Shown here one piece after another: positions 26,806 to 36,366 of a stretch of DNA of 42,633 nucleotides; the first letter of the stretch is position 1; every line of letters starts with the position of its first letter. Location: positions 1 to 42,633 of the forward strand of contig JAHIVP010000007.1 of assembly GCA_018816335.1 (NCBI GenBank), written 5' to 3'. The DNA comes from Nanobdellota archaeon (GTDB lineage Archaea; Nanobdellota; Nanobdellia; Pacearchaeales; GW2011-AR1). The notes below the pieces were generated by a model, which was not told where the DNA came from, ran no database searches, and worked only from the letters and a program-made list of their open reading frames with translations. A program made the translations under genes and the position numbers.

Positions 26806-27173
26806 CTATTCAGTTTGAGTATCAATTGATTCTACATGTTTTATTATTGCAGTGATAAGTTCGTCTCCCTTTTTTATATCTTCAGGAGTTGTTAATCTAT
26901 TTCTTTGATCAGTTTCATCTATATGTCTTTCAAACTCTCTTACTTTGTCTGTTAAAGGACCATCAAATAATTCTAAGAGATCTCCTAAGTCAATTAAATT
27001 ATAGAGCCCTTGAAACCAGCCAGCTCTAACCTTAAATCTTGGAGCAATTATTCTTTCAGATCCAACATAAATAGTACTATGAACTAATTCTTGGGAATTT
27101 CACCACTCCAGTTATCTCTAAGATCTCGAGCATATTCTAGGTATTGTTGGGGGGTTTTAGATAATCTTTCCAT
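26806..27173 (-). pseudogene. Hypothetical gene with a single frameshift
   Basis: MERLSKTPQQYLEYARDLRDNWSGEIP | QELVHSTIYVGSERIIAPRFKVRAGWFQGLYNLIDLGDLLELF...DTQTE*; 368 nt, shift at the GGG run 27093-27095. Confidence 0.7.
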
Positions 27174-27334
27174 GGATTTCAATAGAAGTGAGTTTTATAA
27201 ATTTAACTCAATCAGCTCAGGGTTCGCTAATATCGTTTAGGAAATTTATTAATGTAAAGAGAATTTTAAGATAGGTTCTATAGTTGTTTGATAAAAATAT
27301 ATATAAAGATTACTTGTGGTTAGTATATACAAAC

Positions 27335-28717
27335 ATGGAAAAGATATTCAACCCAAAGAGTGTGGCTGTGATAGGAGCGTCACATGAAAAAGAAAAAGTT
27401 GGTAGATTAATATATGATAATTTAATTGGGAATTCTAAACTGAAGATTTATCCTGTGAATGTTAAGGGAGGGAAGATAAATGGGGAGAGAGTTTATTCTA
27501 GTGTTTCTGAAATTGAAGATGAGGTTGATGTTGGGATTATTGTTGTTCCTGCTAAAGTTGTTCCTGTTGTTTTAGAAGAAGTTGGAGAAAAAGGAATTAA
27601 AAATGCTGTTATAGTGTCGGCGGGGTTTGGGGAGGTGGGAAATAAAAAACTAGAAGAAGAATTAGAGAGAGTTGCTGAGAAATATGGGATAAAAATTGTT
27701 GGGCCTAATTGCATGGGAGTTATTAATCCTTATTCAGAAATGAATGCTAGTTTTTTTAAGAAAATTCCTCCTAAAGGAAAAGTAGCTTTTTTATCTCAGA
27801 GTGGAGCAATAGGAAGTTCAATTTTAGATAAAGATATTTCTTTGAGTGGGTTTGTTAGTTTAGGAAATATGTTAAATTCTGGTTTTGATGATTGGATTGA
27901 TTATTTTTCTAAAGATGATAATACAAATACTTTGATGTTATATATTGAAGATGTTAAGGATGGGGAAAAGTTTTTTGAATCTGTTAAAAAGTGTGATAAG
28001 AATATTGTTGCTTTGAAATCTGGGAAAAGTTTGAAAGGAATGGAGGCTGCGAAGTCTCATACAGCTGCTTTAGCTTCTGATTATAATGTTTACAAAGGTA
28101 TTTTTGAACAGTTGGGAATTGTTGAGGTTGATAATATATATGATTTAACTAGAGCTGCTAGGGTTTTGTCTATTCATCCAAACTTAACAGGAAAGAAAGC
28201 TTGTATTGTTGGAAATGCTGGAGGTTTAGGAGTTTTAGCTTCTGATTATGCTGAAAAGTATAAAATTGATTTGCCTAATTTGCCTGAAGATGTTAAGAAA
28301 AAATTAAATGAGGTTATGCCAAAACAGTGGAGTAAACATAATCCAATTGATATTATTGGAGATGCTAAGGCTGAGAGATACATGAAAGCTATGGAAGTAT
28401 TGGACTTAAACGGTTGTCTTCAAAATTCTTCTAAGAAGAATTTTGGACAATCAGAATTCAAGACTGCGCCTACGCGCAGAGATGGAGGAGAAAATTCTGA
28501 TTGGTTTGATTTTTTTATTATTATTTTGACTCCTCAGCAAATGACTCAACCTATGGAAACAGCAAAGGTTATTTCCAAATTAAAGAAACCTGTTTTTGCT
28601 GTTTATAGTGGGGGAGAGGGGTTGGGAGATAGTGTTGATTATTTGAGAAAAAAAGATGTGGTTGTTTTTTCTGAACTTGAGAATTTGTTTAGGGTCCTTG
28701 GGAGGATTGTGAGATGA
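27335..28717 (+). CDS. ADP-forming acetate/acyl-CoA synthetase alpha-type subunit (CoA-binding/ligase domains) with an in-frame palindromic insertion
   Basis: SVAVIGASHEKEKVGRLIYDNL, IVGPNCMGVINP, FLSQSGAIGSSILD, KSHTAALASDY, IVGNAGGLGVLASDYAE. Confidence 0.92.
   Translation: MEKIFNPKSVAVIGASHEKEKVGRLIYDNLIGNSKLKIYPVNVKGGKINGERVYSSVSEIEDEVDVGIIVVPAKVVPVVLEEVGEKGIKNAVIVSAGFGEVGNKKLEEELERVAEKYGIKIVGPNCMGVINPYSEMNASFFKKIPPKGKVAFLSQSGAIGSSILDKDISLSGFVSLGNMLNSGFDDWIDYFSKDDNTNTLMLYIEDVKDGEKFFESVKKCDKNIVALKSGKSLKGMEAAKSHTAALASDYNVYKGIFEQLGIVEVDNIYDLTRAARVLSIHPNLTGKKACIVGNAGGLGVLASDYAEKYKIDLPNLPEDVKKKLNEVMPKQWSKHNPIDIIGDAKAERYMKAMEVLDLNGCLQNSSKKNFGQSEFKTAPTRRDGGENSDWFDFFIIILTPQQMTQPMETAKVISKLKKPVFAVYSGGEGLGDSVDYLRKKDVVVFSELENLFRVLGRIVR
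28421..28503. repeat. In-frame palindromic element in the acyl-CoA synthetase gene
   Basis: 25-bp palindrome CAAAATTCTTCT-A-AGAAGAATTTTG plus 11-bp inverted repeat CAATCAGAATT/AATTCTGATTG enclosing CTGCGC/GCGCAG. Confidence 0.75.
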
Positions 28718-28935
28718 GTACTGATGTTAGTTTTTTGAAAGTTAATGGTGAATTAGTTCCTAATGATATGAATGTTAGAGAAGATTGTAGACATAGAGAG
28801 CTTATTAGAGATTTTTTTTATGGAAGACAAATATTAATGGAGTTGCCTGGTGAGTTGGCTGCTATTGAAGCTGAAAATGGTGATCATTATTGTTGGGAGG
28901 GGTGTGGGGTGGATTGTAGGTATAGAGTTAATTGA
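28714..28935 (+). CDS. Hypothetical Cys-containing small protein
   Basis: 73 aa, overlaps upstream stop; C-terminal CWEGCGVDC. Confidence 0.55.
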   Translation: MSTDVSFLKVNGELVPNDMNVREDCRHRELIRDFFYGRQILMELPGELAAIEAENGDHYCWEGCGVDCRYRVN

Positions 28936-29649
28936 TCACCACATCAAATTAAAAATAAATCTTTCTTTATCTGCAACTTGTTTATTTTTTATTAAAATTC
29001 CTGTGAGTTCACCTTTTAGTGTTAAGTTAGCTGTATAATTTTCTGTGATCATTGTGTAGGTATTTATTTTTGAAAGTGGTTTGTTTATTTTAACTTCTCT
29101 TAGCTCTTTATTGTTTTTTATATATTCAGGAAGTTTGTCTATAATTGCTTTGATTTTGATTTTTTTGTTTAATCTTGTTTTTCTCCAGTGTAAAGATTGG
29201 TATTCAATTAGTTTTTCTGCTATTGAGACATTTCCGTATGCTAAAACTTCTTTGTTTTTTTCTGCATCTTTTAAAATTATGTCAAACATTGAGACAATTC
29301 CTTGTTTTCCTTCGAATAAGCTTGTTTCTGGTTTTTCTTGAATTTGGTTTTGTTTTGATTTTAGTTCTGGAATTATTGTTCTTATCTTATTCTTTTTTTC
29401 TTCTAATAATGAAAGAATGTTTTCAGGAGATATTGGTTTGAAAAATTGAATTTTATTTTTATCTAATATTGAACAGAATCCTTTTTCATGAAGAGATTTT
29501 AGTAATGTGTAGGTTGTTATTCTATTTAGATTTGCTATTTGGCTTACCCTTGTTGCTGGAGATTCTCCTAGTTGAAGTAGAGCTAGGTAGACTTCTGCTT
29601 CTTTTTCTGTTAGGCCTGTTTGTTTTAGTATTTCTTTTGTTTCTGTCAT
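28936..29649 (-). CDS. TrmB-family transcriptional regulator
   Basis: LTEKEAEVYLALLQLGESPATRVSQIANLNRITTYTLLKSLHEKG. Confidence 0.9.
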   Translation of the reverse strand: MTETKEILKQTGLTEKEAEVYLALLQLGESPATRVSQIANLNRITTYTLLKSLHEKGFCSILDKNKIQFFKPISPENILSLLEEKKNKIRTIIPELKSKQNQIQEKPETSLFEGKQGIVSMFDIILKDAEKNKEVLAYGNVSIAEKLIEYQSLHWRKTRLNKKIKIKAIIDKLPEYIKNNKELREVKINKPLSKINTYTMITENYTANLTLKGELTGILIKNKQVADKERFIFNLMW

Positions 29650-30335
29650 TTTAATGGGGAATCTTGAAAATCTTGTTTAGTTAAGAGGACATATTTATTT
29701 ACTGATTTTATTAGATAATTACTTCTTGAGAAAGGAGTATTTCTTTTGGATTCATAATAAGTATAAAGGATTATTCTTATTCCTTTTTCTCTTAAGAACT
29801 TAACTACTGGAACAAAATCACTATCTGAAGATATTAGAATTATTCTTTTCATTCCTGGAAAATTTATTGGAATACTCATTAAATCCATAGCCAGAAGAAT
29901 GTCTACTGCTTTTTGTTTGTAAACAAATTTTTCTTCTGATTTTATTCTCTGACATCGACCTTCTCTAATAGTTATTTTATCACTTCTGTTTAATTTTCTT
30001 ATGAATCTATCATAACCTTCTTTTTTTAATTCCTCGTCTTTTGTGGGAATATTCCCTTGAAAAGGAGGAGAGGTATAATAGAGAATATTTTTACAATTTA
30101 ATCTTTCTTTTTTACATAAGTTTTGAGCAAAAATTATTTTATTAAATTTTAAGTATTTTCCTTTGCCAAAATGTTTGCTTAATTTTCCTAAAAAACCTTC
30201 ATCAATAAATACAATAGTAGAATTTAAAGACTCATCCGGCGACCCTTGCAGATCACCGGGGAGCATACTAATATTATTACTTTCTTCAGATTTATAAAGT
30301 TTGTGTTTTGACTTTTGTTTTTCGTGTTCTGTCAT
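29646..30335 (-). CDS. NYN-domain (LabA/DUF88-like) PIN-fold putative ribonuclease
   Basis: STIVFIDEGFLGKL, KQKAVDILLAMDLM, RIILISSDSDFVPVVKFLREKGIRIILY. Confidence 0.8.
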   Translation of the reverse strand: MTEHEKQKSKHKLYKSEESNNISMLPGDLQGSPDESLNSTIVFIDEGFLGKLSKHFGKGKYLKFNKIIFAQNLCKKERLNCKNILYYTSPPFQGNIPTKDEELKKEGYDRFIRKLNRSDKITIREGRCQRIKSEEKFVYKQKAVDILLAMDLMSIPINFPGMKRIILISSDSDFVPVVKFLREKGIRIILYTYYESKRNTPFSRSNYLIKSVNKYVLLTKQDFQDSPLK

Positions 30336-30461
30336 TAATGTTTTAAGGGGGTTTGATTTATTAATCTTTCTGTTTTGTTGTTATTTTTTTACTACAAATG
30401 TATAAATATGTTATTTTGTCGAATAGTTATTATTGGTTAGTAATTAAATTTAAGGAGAAAT

Positions 30462-30863
30462 ATGAAAATGATAGAAAGAAATGAAGGAGAAGGAAAGGAA
30501 AAGTCAGATATAGAGAAAGCTTTAGCTTTAAGTCAGTCATATAAAGATATGAGCACTACTGAAATCACTGATGGAGAAGCTTACCAAAGATTGAGAGCTT
30601 TGGAATCGGCGTATCAAGAATTACAAAGAGCTGGAAGAGAGGTTAGGCCGGAAATTAGAGAAAGACAATACCAGATTTTAGAAGCTGTTTTAGGAGTTGT
30701 TGATCTTGAATTAGATAGTATTAGAGGAGCAGTTCACAATAGAAATCCAACTACTCATGGAATGAGTTTTCCAAGTTTAAGTAGAGGGGTTAGAATTTTA
30801 TCTGAATATTGTAGAAAATTATTTCCCTCGGAAGAACTTAATGAACATAATCAGTTTGATTAA
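30462..30863 (+). CDS. Hypothetical protein
   Basis: 133-aa ORF. Confidence 0.6.
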   Translation: MKMIERNEGEGKEKSDIEKALALSQSYKDMSTTEITDGEAYQRLRALESAYQELQRAGREVRPEIRERQYQILEAVLGVVDLELDSIRGAVHNRNPTTHGMSFPSLSRGVRILSEYCRKLFPSEELNEHNQFD

Positions 30864-30897
30864 ATTTTTATAGTTAGACTTGTTAGAGAAATAAAAG

Positions 30898-31692
30898 ATG
30901 GGAAATATGAAAACTTATAAAACTCCAAACATGGAAAAAATCTTAAAACCTCGGTGGGAACATAAGCCGGGGTTTGGGATGAGTGAAAAATTTGTATTAC
31001 ATCATAGGCCATCATTTCAACAGTCAACTGTTCCTGAAGATCCAAATCTTTTGAAAGAATTGGGAATTAAAAAAGGAGATGAAGTTTTAGCGATTGCTAG
31101 TTATTACGCGTCTTGGGCTTCTGCATTGGCAAAATTAGGAGCAAAAGTAGATTATTCTGATATTTCAAAATCTTTAGTAAATTGGAGCAGAAAAAAATAT
31201 GGAAAACTTTTTCAAAAATATATTTGTAGTAATTATGAATTAATCCCAAAAAAACTAGAGGAATATGATTGGACTTTTACATTTGAAGCTTGTGGTGGGG
31301 GGAGTGGTTTGCCTATTGCATATCTTAGATCTTTGCTAAATAAAAAAGGGGGAATTTTAGTTTATCACTTGAGATATGGTAAAGCAAAAAAGAAGATGGG
31401 GAGTAAATCTAAAAGATATCCTTTAATTGTTAAAACTCTCTCAAAAATATATGGGATCAAATTTAAAATAAAACAAATTAAAATTAAAAGTCATAGATTT
31501 GAAAAACCAACAACAATGATAGCACATAAAGTGCATATTCTTAAGACAAATAAGAAAGCAAGGGAGTTAGCTCAACAGGATTTAAATGCCCTCTTTTCAA
31601 ACAAATTCTCTCAAGAAAATTTGAGGAGATTAGATCAGCTTTCTAAATCAATCTCTGAGGAGTATCTTAAAGAGAAAAGAATAACTAATTAA
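30898..31692 (+). CDS. SAM-dependent methyltransferase-like protein
   Basis: GIKKGDEVLAIASYYASWASALAKLGAKVDYSDIS, Rossmann-like pattern. Confidence 0.6.
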   Translation: MGNMKTYKTPNMEKILKPRWEHKPGFGMSEKFVLHHRPSFQQSTVPEDPNLLKELGIKKGDEVLAIASYYASWASALAKLGAKVDYSDISKSLVNWSRKKYGKLFQKYICSNYELIPKKLEEYDWTFTFEACGGGSGLPIAYLRSLLNKKGGILVYHLRYGKAKKKMGSKSKRYPLIVKTLSKIYGIKFKIKQIKIKSHRFEKPTTMIAHKVHILKTNKKARELAQQDLNALFSNKFSQENLRRLDQLSKSISEEYLKEKRITN

Positions 31693-32809
31693 TCAAAAAC
31701 TTATCAACCTGTTTCTTAGCTTTTTCCCTAGCTGCTTGGTGTTGTTTTAGAAAGGTGTTAATTTTATCAATTAAAATTTTCTTTAATTCTCCTGTTAGCA
31801 ATTTTCCTGATTTGTAATCTTTTTCTATTTTTGCGATTTTTTTGTCATCTGGTTCAAAGAAAGCTCTTAGATATTGAAATGAAACATCTACATCTGGGTT
31901 GCCTCCTTTTTTTCTGTGTTCTTCTAGTGTTGCTTGTCCTCCACTAAATGCGTATTTGTTAATTTTGTTTTTTACTTCTTCTGGAGTGTCTGTTAAAGCA
32001 ATGTAAGATGATGGGTCTGATGAAGACATTTTTCCTCCTTCTTTTAATCCTGGAAGAAATAAGTGATAAGTTGAAGATATTTGTTCAAAATCATGATCTT
32101 TGTATCTGTTTCCTATGTCTCTTGCTATTCTTATATGTGGATCCTGATCAACTCCTACTGGAATAAATGTTGGAGTTTTTCCTTCAAATTCAGGAAGCTG
32201 GGGATGAAACATGTCTGCTGCTTGAAGTAATGAAGCATTCATTTTTCCTGGAGAAATTTCTCCGTAAACTGCTTTGAATTCATTAAATGTTACATACCTT
32301 GAAAAGTTTGAAGCTAAACGATAATAAGCATTTGATTTTTTTGCATCAGGTGAACGAGCAGATTGAAAATATATTTCACATTTTTTTGGGTCAATTCCCA
32401 TTGCAATGTAATTTGTTAGGTATTGTTCTATTGCAACTTCTTTTAATTCTTTTAAACTTTTTTCTCTTGCGTTATAAGCTTCTAAATCTGCCACAGCAAT
32501 ATATAATTTTGCTCCGAGTTTTTGATAAAAAACCATTTGTTGAACTAATAACATGTGCCCTAGATGCATATCTCCAGAAGGCATTAATCCAGTCATCATT
32601 ATAAATTTCTTTTTATGTTCTATTGCTGAAATTATTTTTCCAAAATCCCTATGAGCAAAGACAATTCCACGTCTAAATAAAACATTCTTTTTGAAAACTT
32701 CTGGAAGGTTTTGGAGTTTTTTTATACCAAACTCTTTGGAAAGTTTATCATAATCAATATCTCCGGAAACTTCCCATGGTGTTACTTTCATCTCATTTTT
32801 CATATACAT
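31685..32809 (-). CDS. trpS: Tryptophanyl-tRNA synthetase, archaeal type
   Basis: TGLMPSGDMHLGHMLLVQQM, VADLEAYNA, GKMSSSDPSSYIALTD, AFSGGQATLEEHRKKGGNPDVDVSFQYL. Confidence 0.93.
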   Translation of the reverse strand: MYMKNEMKVTPWEVSGDIDYDKLSKEFGIKKLQNLPEVFKKNVLFRRGIVFAHRDFGKIISAIEHKKKFIMMTGLMPSGDMHLGHMLLVQQMVFYQKLGAKLYIAVADLEAYNAREKSLKELKEVAIEQYLTNYIAMGIDPKKCEIYFQSARSPDAKKSNAYYRLASNFSRYVTFNEFKAVYGEISPGKMNASLLQAADMFHPQLPEFEGKTPTFIPVGVDQDPHIRIARDIGNRYKDHDFEQISSTYHLFLPGLKEGGKMSSSDPSSYIALTDTPEEVKNKINKYAFSGGQATLEEHRKKGGNPDVDVSFQYLRAFFEPDDKKIAKIEKDYKSGKLLTGELKKILIDKINTFLKQHQAAREKAKKQVDKFLIN

Positions 32810-32946
32810 TTATTGTTAGAATTGTTTATAAAATTATCCTAATAAAGTTTATATTTAAAGAAACCAAGTTTTCTTTATAACTTCCTTTAAATTTGATAAA
32901 GATTTTGTATAAAAATCTTTATATATTCAACATGTCTAAATAATAT

Positions 32947-35169
32947 ATGAAAAGGGGAATGATTTTAGGAGTTTTATTTATTTTAGTTATGATAAATATA
33001 GTAAGTGCTGGAGTTAAGTATGGTGGGTTGGATGGTTCTTATAGTTTAGGAGATATTGTAAATGTGCAGATAGAAGTGACAGCTGATCATGAGATTAATA
33101 GTTTTATGAAAGTGAGGATGAGTTGTGGTTCGATTAGTGAGGATTTTTATTTGTCTCCGTTGATTCTTGGAATAGGTGAGGATAAAACAGTTGAGATTCC
33201 TTTGTACTTATCTAAAGATTTTTTAGGAGTTATGAAAGGAAGTTGTAAAATTGTTACGAAGATTGGAAGTACAGAATATAGTTCTGGAGCAATTGATGTT
33301 AGTGATTTAATTATTGTTTCTGTTGATTTAAATGAAACAGCTTTTGATCCAGGAAGTGTTGTTTTTATTGAAGGAAAGGTTACTAAAAAAAATGGAGGAA
33401 CAGTTAGTGGAGGGATTGAAGTTTCTCTTATTAATACTACTGTAATGGAAATAATTAATGTTGATGGAAATAATTTTAGTTTAGATTTAATAATTCCTGG
33501 AGATTTAGCATATGGAGAGTATACATTGAATACAAGAGCTTATGAGTTTCATGAAACATCAATATCAAATGAAGGAGAATCAAATCTTAAAGTAACAATT
33601 AATCAGGTTTTGAAACAAATTGAATTAATATTATATCAACAAAATGTTACACCTGGTGAGAATCTAACTTATCTGACACATCTATATGATCAGACTGCTA
33701 ATTTTATAGAGAGGGATTTTGAGATTAGTTTGAAAGATGCTGAGGGGGAATTAAAGACTTATTTGATTTCTTCTGGTGTTGAAGATTATATAGATTTTGA
33801 ATCAGATGCTGTTGAGGGTTTATGGACAATGTCTGCTAGTTTTGATAATGTTAGTTCTGGGGCTGAGTTTTTTGTTAATAGAAATGTAGAGGTTGTTTTT
33901 TCTGTTCAGAATGATACTATTGTTGTGACTAATGTTGGAAATGCTCCTTATAGTAAAGAAGTTAGAGTTGATATTGGAGAAGATGTTGTGTATAAAGATG
34001 TAGAGGTTGAAATTGGAGAAACAAAAAGTTATAAATTAAATGCACCAGATGGAGTTTATGATATTTATATTTCTGATGAAGCCAAGGATTATTCAAAAAC
34101 TGGTGTTTCTTTGACAGGTAATGCTGTTGGTATAGATGAAGTTAATGAGGGTAAGTTAACAATTTGGGTTTTGGTTGTTGTGTTTATAGGAATAATTTTT
34201 GTTTTAGCTGCAATATTTGTTATTTTACAATTTATGAATAAGAAAAAGAAAAAAGGAGTAATTAAGGAGGAGCATCATGATGTTGTTCATCATAAAGTTG
34301 AACATCATAAGAAAGAGCATCATATAATTCCTCATCATGAAAAAAAAGATTGGCATATGCCTTTTCCAATTGGTGTAAAGGAACATAAAATTCCTCATCC
34401 TTCTGGAATAAAACCTGAAGAACATCATAAGAAAGAGCATCATAAACCTAGAGAACCTGCAATAAAAAAACAAGAGAAAAAAGAAATTAAGGAATTTGAT
34501 GTGAAGAAAAAAGTTCTTTATGATGATTTTAAGAATTTAGATAATGTTAAGTTGTTGGAAGCTGAGCATAGTCTTGTTAGTAAAGGTTCAAAAGAAAAAT
34601 CTGTTTTTGTTGGATTAAAGATTAAGAATTTTAAAACAATTAGAGAGAGAAAGGGAATTGGTTATGATTTGATTAGTGATATTATTTATTATATGTCTGC
34701 TAAGAAAGGAGCTGTGTATCAAACTCATGATTATATAATTGGTATTTTTATTCCAAGGATTACTAAGAGCTACAAAAATGAGAAGTTAGGAGTTTCTGTT
34801 GGTAAGAAAATTGTTGATGAGATAGTTGACCATAATAGAAGATATGCTGAAAAAATTAATTTTGGGATTGGAATAACTTCTGGAAGTATTATTTTTCAAA
34901 AAGAGGGAGATAAAGTTAGTTTTACAAGTTTGGGAACAGAATTGAATAATATTAAAATTATTGCTGAGAAAGCTGAGAAAGATATATTGATAAGTGAAAA
35001 AGTAAATAAAGAATTAGATTCTTCTGTTAAGACTGTTTTGAAGGATGATTATTGGAAACTTTATGCAATTGATAAGATGATTGATAGAGGAGCTCATGAT
35101 AAATTTATTAACTCGTTTTTGAAGAGACAGACAGAAGAGAGGAAAAAAGGAGATAATACTTATTCTTAG
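32947..35169 (+). CDS. Membrane protein: secreted Ig-like sensor region, TM helix, His-rich linker, class III nucleotidyl-cyclase-like domain
   Basis: N-terminal signal; TM LTIWVLVVVFIGIIFVLAAIFVIL; HHKVEHHKKEHHIIPHHEKK; C-term INFGIGITSGSIIFQKEGDKVSFTSLGTELNNIKIIAEKAEKDILISEKV. Confidence 0.7.
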   Translation: MKRGMILGVLFILVMINIVSAGVKYGGLDGSYSLGDIVNVQIEVTADHEINSFMKVRMSCGSISEDFYLSPLILGIGEDKTVEIPLYLSKDFLGVMKGSCKIVTKIGSTEYSSGAIDVSDLIIVSVDLNETAFDPGSVVFIEGKVTKKNGGTVSGGIEVSLINTTVMEIINVDGNNFSLDLIIPGDLAYGEYTLNTRAYEFHETSISNEGESNLKVTINQVLKQIELILYQQNVTPGENLTYLTHLYDQTANFIERDFEISLKDAEGELKTYLISSGVEDYIDFESDAVEGLWTMSASFDNVSSGAEFFVNRNVEVVFSVQNDTIVVTNVGNAPYSKEVRVDIGEDVVYKDVEVEIGETKSYKLNAPDGVYDIYISDEAKDYSKTGVSLTGNAVGIDEVNEGKLTIWVLVVVFIGIIFVLAAIFVILQFMNKKKKKGVIKEEHHDVVHHKVEHHKKEHHIIPHHEKKDWHMPFPIGVKEHKIPHPSGIKPEEHHKKEHHKPREPAIKKQEKKEIKEFDVKKKVLYDDFKNLDNVKLLEAEHSLVSKGSKEKSVFVGLKIKNFKTIRERKGIGYDLISDIIYYMSAKKGAVYQTHDYIIGIFIPRITKSYKNEKLGVSVGKKIVDEIVDHNRRYAEKINFGIGITSGSIIFQKEGDKVSFTSLGTELNNIKIIAEKAEKDILISEKVNKELDSSVKTVLKDDYWKLYAIDKMIDRGAHDKFINSFLKRQTEERKKGDNTYS

Positions 35170-35220
35170 TAGTGAAAAGATTTTGAAAAGATTTTTAAAG
35201 AACTACATAGATTAATAAGT

Positions 35221-36366
35221 ATGACAAGTGATAGAGTTAAGATAGCGATTGCAGGTGTAGGAAATTGTGCTTCTAGTTTGATTCAGGGAATTCATATGGC
35301 TAGAGATCCTGATTGTCAAGAAGAAGCTAGAATTGGGATTGCTCATCCTGTAATTGGTGGTTTTGGAGTTGAAGATATTGATGTTGTTGCTGGTTTTGAT
35401 ATTGATTTAAGAAAAGTTGGAAAAGATGTGGGAGATGCTATTCATGCTAAACCTAATAATACTAAGGTGTTTTATGAAGGTGTTCCTCATTTAGGAGTTG
35501 AAGTTTTAAGAGGACCTACATTAGATGGGTTTGCAAGAGAAGCTATGCAAAGTGTTTCTGAAGATAGAAGATTTGTTGAATCTGATATACCTGAAAAAGA
35601 TTTTAGTGAAGTTGTTGGATTATTGAGAGAGTCAGGAGCTGATATGTTAATTAATTATTTGCCTGTTGGAAGTGAAAAAGCAACTGAATTTTATGCTGAT
35701 GCTTGTTTGCATGCTGGTATTGGATATGTTGGAGCTATTCCTGTTTTTATTGCTTCTGATCCAAAATGGATACAGATGTTTGAAGATAGAGGTTTAGTTT
35801 GTGCTGGAGATGATATTAAAGCTCAGATTGGAGCTACTATTACTCATAGAACATTGACAAAAATGTTTCAAGATAGAGGAGCTGTTTTAGATAGGACATA
35901 TCAACTTAATACTGGTGGGAATACTGATTTTTTAAATATGAAAGATCAATCTAGATTAGAAAGTAAAAAAACTTCTAAGACAGGAGCTGTTCAGTCTCAG
36001 CTTGATGTTCCATTACCGGATGAAGATATTCATATTGGTCCGAGTGATTATGTTGCTTGGCAAAATGATAATAAAGTTTGTTTTATTAGGATGGAGGGGA
36101 GGGGGTTTGGTGGCGTTCCTCTTAATTTAGAATTAAGATTAAGTGTTGAAGATTCTCCAAATTCTGGAGGAGTTATGATTGATGCTATAAGAGGTGTAAA
36201 AGTTGCTCAGAATAGAGGAGAAAAAGGATTATTAAGAGAGGTTTCTGCTTATTCATTTAAACATCCTCTTATTCAATTATCTGATCCTGAAGCTAGAGAA
36301 GCTTTGGATTGTTATGTTGAAGGAAGAGTTTTGCCTGGGCCAATAAGAGTTAAGCTTTATGATTGA
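35221..36366 (+). CDS. Myo-inositol-1-phosphate synthase
   Basis: IAIAGVGNCASSLIQG, INYLPVGSEKATEFYA, GDDIKAQIGATITHRTL, LNTGGNTDFLNM. Confidence 0.93.
   Translation: MTSDRVKIAIAGVGNCASSLIQGIHMARDPDCQEEARIGIAHPVIGGFGVEDIDVVAGFDIDLRKVGKDVGDAIHAKPNNTKVFYEGVPHLGVEVLRGPTLDGFAREAMQSVSEDRRFVESDIPEKDFSEVVGLLRESGADMLINYLPVGSEKATEFYADACLHAGIGYVGAIPVFIASDPKWIQMFEDRGLVCAGDDIKAQIGATITHRTLTKMFQDRGAVLDRTYQLNTGGNTDFLNMKDQSRLESKKTSKTGAVQSQLDVPLPDEDIHIGPSDYVAWQNDNKVCFIRMEGRGFGGVPLNLELRLSVEDSPNSGGVMIDAIRGVKVAQNRGEKGLLREVSAYSFKHPLIQLSDPEAREALDCYVEGRVLPGPIRVKLYD

Noticed and set aside
34270-34450. Repeated CATCATAAGAAAGAGCATCAT in the membrane sensor gene considered as a CRISPR-like or mobile repeat
   Set aside because: It encodes the His-rich linker (HHKKEHH); protein low complexity explains it.
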